Origin: Mucor racemosus
Taxonomy: Eukaryota; Mucoromycota; Mucoromycetes; Mucorales; Mucoraceae
Assembly: GCA_027405735.1 (NCBI GenBank)
Contig: JAPEHQ010000005.1
Coordinates: 1 to 64,000 of the forward strand
Reading direction: 5' to 3'
Length of the DNA stretch: 64,000 bases
The number at the start of each line of letters is the position of its first letter. Positions within the stretch are counted from its first letter, which is position 1. The translations under genes and the position numbers were made by a program. The notes beneath the pieces were generated by a model, which worked only from the letters and a program-made list of their open reading frames with translations, made no database searches and was not told the DNA's origin. This document shows, piece after piece, positions 56,671 to 64,000 of the stretch.

Positions 56671-58476
56671 AGAGCTACGCCGTAATTGAGCATAGTAAGA
56701 TTGAATTGCTAAGTCTCTTATATTATGGTATACCCAAGTTTTAAATAAAAAAGCTCTTTTTTTTTAACTTTTCTTACATTTAACCATGTACGGTCTGAAA
56801 ATTCAGATTTTGTAGCGGACATTTTTGGGGATCATTCTATCCTTACCAACACTCATGATTTTGATAAAAAAACAGAAAAATCAAATTTTGATACCAAAAT
56901 CAACGTTTAAATATACTACATTGTGAGAGAAAATTGTAGCTATAACTAATACGCGTTTTATAAAAGCTTAATATTTAATGTTAATTAATAAAACTTTGTA
57001 CTTTTGCCCCAAAAACGGTTTTTTGGTTAAAGGATTTTCATGTAATATTCTGTAATAAAAATATTTGTTATTTTTGATTGAGCAAATAGAGCGCTAAATT
57101 TTGCATATGTGTATATTTTTTGTTTTCATAATTGGTAGTATAATTAACTCTAGATTTGCAAAACCAGAAAAAAAAATTAAAAAATGTCAAAATTGATGAT
57201 CTGGACAAAAATAATTTTCTAAATTAATATTCCGCTTATAAGCCTTGTAAGTCTTAAAAATAAGAAATTTTATAATACTTGGGAACTTTTTCAAGAATTT
57301 ATGATGCTGTATCCACTTGGTGCAAGCTTATTACTTTAAATATTTATACATGTTAATATTGTGTGATAGTTTATTTGAGGAATAATATAACCTTACTTTA
57401 TAATTATTGCTTTAGAGGTAATTTACATTAAGTTTTAGTTTTACCTCCCCAATATTATTATAAACATAAACATGGCCATCACTGGAACCTATTACTACCT
57501 TTTTACCCCCTTTGTCCCAATCCAGTAAATTAGCATAATTAAATTATTTCAAGCGTTGTGAAATAAATACGCTTTTACTTTTGACCTATAAAAATTGATT
57601 TATTAGTAAAATCAATTAACAAGTAAGGATTATGGTGCACCTTCGATAGATAGTAGTGGTATACAAGACAACATCTCGTTTTCCTCATCTTGGCTGTTGG
57701 CCACTAAATAGAAGCAAATATTTTTTAGAGATTAAATAAATTAACATGAGCTTATTCATTCATTAATTCATTCAAGTCAAGTAAACAGTATACATACTTT
57801 TATAAACACCAGTTTTTCTGCAGGTAGATATCGCCTTTAGACCAAAAAAGCATTGATTATAACGTAGATAATCGAACAAAATGACTAAGTCCTCGACGCT
57901 TTTTTTGCTCCAGGAAGATATTATAACGTGCCCTAACATTAACAGTTAACAATCTATTTCCAAATAAACAATAGGAAAAACATGTACTTGTACCTGCTAT
58001 TTGATTTCAGTTTATAAAAAGTATTGATTTTTTTGTTGTAGTATTAAACATAAATAAAAGAGCCGAGGAAACAGTGGGGAGGAAAAAAGAAAAATAACCC
58101 TAAATCATCAGTCGAGTTTGTGTGTTACAAACAGGGATTTACAAAGGCATAAATGCATTTAGTATTACCAGATAGGTTGTTGTCTTTGTTTCCATTTGGT
58201 CCCCAAAAGAAGAACATGGGCAGAACTCTTTCAAACCCCAAATTTCAAATTAATATATCTCGTCAATAAGGCAATTCTGTTGAATCAGAGTAACTCACAT
58301 CTGCTTTAAACCATTCAAATTATCTTTGTTATTAATTATACATATTATGATTGATATACTTTAATAAATTGACTAAAAAATTTTGATCTCATTGCTCTGC
58401 TCATCTGGGCTGTCTGATCTGCAAAAAAGTTTTTATTCTGCCCATCTGTACAGATCATTATGTCCATGTGAAACAT
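56092..58476 (+). repeat. Left arm of giant inverted repeat
   Basis: Each base pairs with a partner at coordinate sum 120092 (120093 beyond an A-run near 58056). The partner arm is 61616-64000. No substitution was seen in any segment I compared (more than 1.2 kb). The arm includes the right end of CACTA-like copy 3, the solo LTR, the copy 3/copy 4 junction and nearly all of copy 4. The left limit is set by the window end, so the arm may be longer. Confidence 0.93.
56229..56448 (+). mobile_element. Solo LTR of the resident chromovirus family
   Basis: 220 bp, matching the 5' LTR at 33697-33916 and including the 13 bp missing from the 3' LTR. Flanked by the 5-bp duplication ATTCT on both sides (56224-56228 and 56449-56453). 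It formed by insertion into CACTA-like copy 3 followed by LTR-LTR recombination. Confidence 0.95.
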
Positions 58477-58491
58477 AATTCGTCCATAGTG
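56671..58491 (+). mobile_element. CACTA-like non-autonomous element, copy 4 (right part only)
   Basis: It starts at an internal position equivalent to about 21301 of copy 2 (GAGCTACGCCGTAATTGAGC) and runs to a right terminus whose reverse reads CACTATGGACGAATTATG. A central segment present in copies 2 and 3 (between the ATGGCCATCACTGG and GCATAATT landmarks) is deleted near 57520. Non-coding. Confidence 0.65.
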
Positions 58492-58959
58492 TGTGGTTCA
58501 AGTTTATAAACAGCATTTCAATCAAATTACACAAAATTTTGAAGACGTCATCAATGGAATTCAAATTTTAGGGTTTATTCAAAAACACGAAGGCCCCTGT
58601 TTTTTGTTTTTTTTTAACAACCAGGTAAATTTGATGAAGCAAAACCATATGGTTTGGTGGAATCACGAGTCTATCTTGTACGTGCCTTATTCATTGTTGG
58701 CTAAGACCTACTATAGTATCTCGCAATATAAAGTTCTATACGTGGCTCATGAAGGTTAGGTAAAAGTTTCGACGTTAAAGTAACGCCTGGCGCGTGAAAT
58801 TTTAACGAAGCTTTTATCGTAAACTTTCCTAGTATTATAGGTTTGAGTAAAAGAAAAACAAGTAAGCTGCTCTTGTTTAACTTTCCTTTAGCTCATCTGT
58901 GTACAGGGTTTATTCTATCTGCGTTTGGTTCTTTTGATTATTTACCTGCGGTTATCAAC

Positions 58960-59470
58960 TGTTTGCTATCTGATTTTTGGCATACCCTTGGCCAGGGTTT
59001 AAGAGTCGAAATGATATGGTCTAATAGTTGGTAGCTATTGAGTTATCAGCTATTGGCTATCTCATTTTGGCACACCCTTGGCCAGGGTTTAAGAGTCGAA
59101 ATGATTTGAGCTAACGGTTTGGTAGCTATTAAGTTATCAACTACGGGCTACCTCATTTTGGCACACCCTTGGCCAGGGTTTAAGAGTCGAAATGATTTGG
59201 TCTAACAGTTGGTAGCTATTAAGTTATCAACTACGGGCTATCTCATTTTGGCACACCCTTGGCCAGGGTTTAAGAGTCGAAATGATTTGGTCTAACAGTT
59301 GGTAGCTATTAAGTTATCAACTACGGGCTATCTCATTTTGGCACACCCTTAGCCAGGGCTTAAGAGTCGAAATGATTTGGTCTAACAGTTGGTAGCTATT
59401 GAGTTATTAGCTATTGGCTATCTCATTTTGGCACACCCTTGGTCAGGGTTTAAGAGTCAAAATAATTGGA
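58960..59470. repeat. 90-bp tandem array, six units
   Basis: The core CCCTTGGCCAGGGTTTAAG recurs with anchors at 58981, 59071, 59162, 59252, 59342 and 59432, a spacing of 90-91 bp. Units 3-5 are nearly identical, which points to recent unequal exchange or slippage within the array. Copy A has two units. The core holds a near-palindrome (CCCTTGGCCAGGG). Confidence 0.92.
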
Positions 59471-59934
59471 ATTAATAGCTGATGACTCAATTCCGCTATA
59501 ATAACCTATCTCTTTCCTTTAGCACCTGGTCTCTTTTCTGCAAGGTCTGATCTTTCTGGTATGTTTCTAAAACGTAGTATATTTTACTTTCGTCGTAATC
59601 TAATCTTTTTTTGGACATATTTAATCGTTTCTCTCCTCCATCTGCCTCTCTTCTCAAAGATCCAACACCTTTTTTGATATACTGTGTATGGTCTCATTTC
59701 TGCAGCATCTGTTATTGCTATTGAGCAATTTGGTCTGTCGTATGCAAATCTGGTCTCTTTCTGTAATATTTGGTACTCCTCTTTCAATACCTGGTAAATT
59801 TATGTTGACATTGGCTTTTTATTTAGGTTTACCTTGCCTTTTATTCTATCTGTCTCTCTTACTATGGCTTTTCTGGTATCTGGTTTTTTCTCTATATATG
59901 CTATCTCATTTCTTGGTTTTTAATGCTGGCGTCT

Positions 59935-60290
59935 CTCTACAAGTCTGTTCTCAATTTATTTCTACCTGGATTCAACTTATTCTGGTTTGATCTCCATTCA
60001 TTTGTATCTGGTCTCAATTTATACTCATCTGTTTTCAAGTTATCCTGATGTGGTCTAAATTCATGTTTATATGGTCTTATTTCATCTTTAACTGGTCTCA
60101 ATTTATGCTCTTTTGCTCTTTTGGTATAAAGAAGGTATGCTCCTATGGTCTCCATTTATCCTCACTTGGTATTAATTTATTCTCATCCAGTCTAAATTTA
60201 TGCTCGTCTGGTCTTACTTCATGTTTATCTAGTCTCAATTAATGCTCATCTGGATCCAATTCGTGTGCTTCTCGTTTCTCGTCTCATTTC
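59935..60290 (-). repeat. 21-bp periodic array (heptapeptide-like), copy B
   Basis: Same array as 2190-2545. On the minus strand a 72-codon frame (60155-59937) reads as degenerate heptads such as LRPVKDE, IRPYKHE and YKLRPDT. Copy A shares most units but has different indels, so neither copy preserves the frame throughout. On the plus strand the units read TCTGGTCTCAATTTATGCTCA. Confidence 0.7.
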
Positions 60291-60637
60291 TTTAACTTGT
60301 GGTGTCAACTTACGGAAAAGGTATATTATTGAAAACTTAAAAAGTATTTTCAACATCTAATCTCTATTGGTATCACTTTTATATCTATTTTATCGCAAGC
60401 TCTTTCCTTCCATACAGAATTTTGAAGGTTTCTTTTGATATGACGCTTCCGATCTAATGTCTTTGGTCTTGTTTCTCTGGTCTTGTCTCCCTGGTTTTGT
60501 TTCTTTGATTTTATCTTAGTTACTATATTTCCTTCAGAAATTAAAGCATTTTTTTTGTTATCTGATTTTTGATTCACCCTATGCGGGTTTAAGAATCAAA
60601 TGATTTGATCGAAAAAAAGCGATAATTTTTACCACCT

Positions 60638-60928
60638 TTATTGGGATGGTATCTGTTTTGATGCTATCTTAGTAAATTTGGATACTATACTCAGTTGTTT
60701 GTCTTTGTACAATCGGTAATCCTGGGTCAATTTAACCTGGTTGCTCTCCATTCGTGGACTTGCGACCTCTCCCCCTTTTAGGGTCTTGTAGTCTTCTTTC
60801 ACGGTAACCGGCTGGAAACTATAGCCCTTTCTGGCAATCGGAGTCATATTGTTTTCATAGCATCTGCTTGATTTCAGTATCACTTTATAGTATGGTGGTA
60901 AACAAGCTATAAAGTCAAATGGCAACAT
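60638..60928 (-). pseudogene. Coding remnant in element X, copy B (96-codon open frame)
   Basis: Open from an ATG to TAA. It includes segments such as PPYYKVILKSSRCYENN and KGGEVASPRMESNQVKL, but an in-frame stop lies 18 codons upstream and copy A is frameshifted. I do not recognise the family. A small protein of the element or the tail of an older larger gene are both possible. Confidence 0.4.
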
Positions 60929-61615
60929 GTAGATAGACCTCCTCGTGGTGTTGCTGGAAACGTTCTTTTAAACGGCCAACTATCTACTCCATTAAATCAA
61001 TCATATTAGAAGTTACTCTTCCTTTATCTTAGAGCATTTTATTATTTATAACCTCGACCCATAATATTTTACTTAATTCGTTTTTTGTTTGATTCTCATT
61101 GATTAATAAAAATTACAAGGTTGAAATCCATTGCTTTATCAATCATCTATTTATTATTTCCTATTTTTTATTCTGATATAAAGTATTGCATAATACAACT
61201 AAGCAGTTATAAAACCATTGAAATCATTAAAAAAATGTATACTGCACAAAATATAAATCCATTGATGCAGTTTATATAAACCCACAAAGTTTTAACAGAA
61301 GCAAAATTACGTAAATTTGCTTGATTGTTATATATATATAATTATATATACAAGAGACCTATTTACAAACAGTATTAACAGTATATATCCGAGAGCGTTT
61401 TGATGCTACGCCAGGAGACCATATCAATCTCAAAGCTAAAATATGTACTACTGTAAATCATTTAATAAAAATAAAGGAAAACTGTTATGAAATGAAAGAG
61501 TGCATTAAAACTAAAGAACTTTATTATACAATCGAAACATCTTTTTTTATATTCACATTCTGTAAGTATATGACTAATCTAAAATGAGTCAATTTACATA
61601 TCACTACGGCTAAAC

Positions 61616-64000
61616 TATGTTTCACATGGACATAATGATCTGTACAGATGGGCAGAATAAAAACTTTTTTGCAGATCAGACAGCCCAGATGAGCAGAGCA
61701 ATGAGATCAAAATTTTTTAGTCAATTTATTAAAGTATATCAATCATAATATGTATAATTAATAACAAAGATAATTTGAATGGTTTAAAGCAGATGTGAGT
61801 TACTCTGATTCAACAGAATTGCCTTATTGACGAGATATATTAATTTGAAATTTGGGGTTTGAAAGAGTTCTGCCCATGTTCTTCTTTTGGGGACCAAATG
61901 GAAACAAAGACAACAACCTATCTGGTAATACTAAATGCATTTATGCCTTTGTAAATCCCTGTTTGTAACACACAAACTCGACTGATGATTTAGGGTTATT
62001 TTTCTTTTTTCCTCCCCACTGTTTCCTCGGCTCTTTATTTATGTTTAATACTACAACAAAAAAATCAATACTTTTTATAAACTGAAATCAAATAGCAGGT
62101 ACAAGTACATGTTTTTCCTATTGTTTATTTGGAAATAGATTGTTAACTGTTAATGTTAGGGCACGTTATAATATCTTCCTGGAGCAAAAAAAGCGTCGAG
62201 GACTTAGTCATTTTGTTCGATTATCTACGTTATAATCAATGCTTTTTTGGTCTAAAGGCGATATCTACCTGCAGAAAAACTGGTGTTTATAAAAGTATGT
62301 ATACTGTTTACTTGACTTGAATGAATTAATGAATGAATAAGCTCATGTTAATTTATTTAATCTCTAAAAAATATTTGCTTCTATTTAGTGGCCAACAGCC
62401 AAGATGAGGAAAACGAGATGTTGTCTTGTATACCACTACTATCTATCGAAGGTGCACCATAATCCTTACTTGTTAATTGATTTTACTAATAAATCAATTT
62501 TTATAGGTCAAAAGTAAAAGCGTATTTATTTCACAACGCTTGAAATAATTTAATTATGCTAATTTACTGGATTGGGACAAAGGGGGTAAAAAGGTAGTAA
62601 TAGGTTCCAGTGATGGCCATGTTTATGTTTATAATAATATTGGGGAGGTAAAACTAAAACTTAATGTAAATTACCTCTAAAGCAATAATTATAAAGTAAG
62701 GTTATATTATTCCTCAAATAAACTATCACACAATATTAACATGTATAAATATTTAAAGTAATAAGCTTGCACCAAGTGGATACAGCATCATAAATTCTTG
62801 AAAAAGTTCCCAAGTATTATAAAATTTCTTATTTTTAAGACTTACAAGGCTTATAAGCGGAATATTAATTTAGAAAATTATTTTTGTCCAGATCATCAAT
62901 TTTGACATTTTTTAATTTTTTTTTCTGGTTTTGCAAATCTAGAGTTAATTATACTACCAATTATGAAAACAAAAAATATACACATATGCAAAATTTAGCG
63001 CTCTATTTGCTCAATCAAAAATAACAAATATTTTTATTACAGAATATTACATGAAAATCCTTTAACCAAAAAACCGTTTTTGGGGCAAAAGTACAAAGTT
63101 TTATTAATTAACATTAAATATTAAGCTTTTATAAAACGCGTATTAGTTATAGCTACAATTTTCTCTCACAATGTAGTATATTTAAACGTTGATTTTGGTA
63201 TCAAAATTTGATTTTTCTGTTTTTTTATCAAAATCATGAGTGTTGGTAAGGATAGAATGATCCCCAAAAATGTCCGCTACAAAATCTGAATTTTCAGACC
63301 GTACATGGTTAAATGTAAGAAAAGTTAAAAAAAAAGAGCTTTTTTATTTAAAACTTGGGTATACCATAATATAAGAGACTTAGCAATTCAATCTTACTAT
63401 GCTCAATTACGGCGTAGCTCTCACTAAGGGCGAACTATGCTTCCCATTGGCATAATGATATGCACAGATGGGCAAAATAAAAACTTTTCTGCAGATCAGG
63501 CAGCTCAGACGAGCAGAGCAATGAGATCAAGGTTTTTTAATCAATTTATTAAAGTATATCAATCATAATATAATTTATAACGAAGATCATTTGAATGGTT
63601 TAAAGAAGATGTGCGTTGCTCTGATTTAACAGAATAACAGAATTGAAATGTCAAAAGAGTCTATATAAATAATCTTGCCAGAATATTACACTTTTATTAA
63701 CAATACATCCTTTGGATGTATTTATATACATTAATTATAACTATTACTAGGGTTTTACTATCTAAGAATATGATGTAAGTCAATGATCCACATTGATTTA
63801 CTGTAACACTAATTATAGACTGTGACCTTGGATGTGAGACATAGGATGAGTATTGACATAACAAGAATTGCTTTATTGACGAAATATATCAATTTGAAAT
63901 TTGTGGTTTGAAAGAGTTCTGCCAATGTTCTTCTTTCCGAGATCAAATGGGAACAACGACAACAACCTGTTTGGCAAAAGTATTCATGCTTTTGTAAATT
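61616..64000 (-). repeat. Right arm of giant inverted repeat (continues beyond window)
   Basis: Reverse complement of 56092-58476, with a single one-base difference in an A-run (AAA at about 62036 against AAAA at about 58056). The arm is still matching at the last base of the window. The inner 14-21 bp next to the spacer do differ (five mismatches within 21 bp), so the arms do not end on identical tips. Confidence 0.93.
63644..63863 (-). mobile_element. Solo LTR, mirrored copy
   Basis: Exact inverted counterpart of 56229-56448, with the same flanking 5-bp duplication (AGAAT on the plus strand at 63639-63643 and 63864-63868). Sharing both site and duplication shows it was copied with the arm. 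Confidence 0.95.

Larger units (their letters stand above)
58492..61601 (-). repeat. Element X, copy B (spacer of the giant inverted repeat)
   Basis: Inverted relative to copy A (920-3590), collinear with it, and longer because of the tandem-array expansion. It sits exactly between two outward-facing CACTA-like right termini (58491 and 61602). Contents read on the minus strand: coding remnant (60928-60638), Lys/Arg-rich frame (60577-60350), 21-bp heptad array (about 60290-59935), and a region rich in AGACCAG-like words, down to the 90-bp array. Between about 59500 and 60560 the plus strand is strikingly pyrimidine-rich. Confidence 0.75.
61602..64000 (-). mobile_element. CACTA-like element block, copy 5 (inverted; runs off window end)
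   Basis: Right terminus at 61602 (CACTACGGCTAAACTATG). Up to 63421 it mirrors copy 4; from 63422 it mirrors the right end of copy 3. It therefore repeats the nested junction of the left arm rather than being an independent insertion. Confidence 0.7.

Noticed and set aside
58843..59034. 63-codon ORF almost identical to one at 3053-3244 on the other strand
   Set aside because: It is a translation across the start of the 90-bp tandem array. The similarity follows from the DNA repeat (element X), and synonymous positions are no freer than the rest.
58960..59470. CRISPR-like array
   Set aside because: Units are whole 90-bp tandem repeats with no short repeat plus variable-spacer structure, and the DNA is eukaryotic.
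56092..64000. Pure assembly artefact as explanation of the giant inverted repeat
   Set aside because: Not fully excluded. However, the 3.1 kb spacer is not palindromic, the inner tips differ at five of 21 positions and an indel distinguishes the arms, so I keep it as a real candidate that needs read support.
1..64000. tRNA or rRNA genes
   Set aside because: I looked for T-loop-like GGTTCRA motifs with plausible acceptor pairing and for rRNA-like GC-richer blocks on both strands and saw none. A covariance-model search would be decisive.

Overview
The window reads as nuclear DNA of an AT-rich fungus with short introns (mostly 42-75 bp, GT...TAG). It is most likely an early-diverging fungus of the Mucoromycota type. 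That placement is inferred from the low GC, the intron style, the chromodomain Ty3/gypsy element and the gene set (LIM-LIM-C1-RhoGAP, two-module DIP2/Mug62 protein, JMJD7-like hydroxylase, nucleolar FKBP). No marker sequence proves the taxon. I saw no tRNA, rRNA or CRISPR.

Layout. 1-11.6 kb: repeats only. These are the end of a CACTA-like element, copy A of an unnamed 2.7-3.1 kb element (X), a 3.3 kb inverted copy of the CACTA-like family, and a ~1.35 kb dispersed repeat (R). 11.6-18.4 kb: a gene island, all on the minus strand, with a LIM/RhoGAP regulator, a decayed second gatA copy and an intact mitochondrial gatA. 18.4-26.3 kb: unrecognised ORFs, then CACTA-like copy 2 and repeat R copy 2. 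26.4-31.6 kb: a broken Ser/Thr-rich secreted-protein gene, a nucleolar FKBP prolyl isomerase and ribosomal protein eL27. 33.7-39.7 kb: a full-length, uninterrupted Ty3/gypsy chromovirus. 40.8-49.3 kb: a JMJD7-like gene, a GNAT acetyltransferase and a seven-exon DIP2/Mug62 gene of about 1951 residues. 52.1-64 kb: nested CACTA-like copies that end in a giant inverted repeat.

The intact genes are housekeeping or regulatory: Rho/Cdc42-type GTPase control, mitochondrial Gln-tRNA charging, ribosome biogenesis and translation, protein hydroxylation, amine acetylation and adenylate-forming lipid chemistry. No operon-like logic joins them. For six multi-exon genes I rebuilt exon-intron structures whose coding lengths are multiples of three and whose reading frames continue through every join.

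The most unusual architecture is at the right end. Two inverted arms of at least 2.38 kb (56092-58476 and 61616-64000, running off the window) match base for base wherever I compared them, apart from one single-A indel. They enclose a 3.1 kb copy of element X. Each arm carries the same solo LTR with the same 5-bp target duplication, so the inverted duplication is younger than that LTR insertion and its collapse. Element X itself carries a 21-bp (7-codon) periodic array and a 90-bp tandem array that has 2 units in one copy and 6 in the other. No family known to me explains element X.
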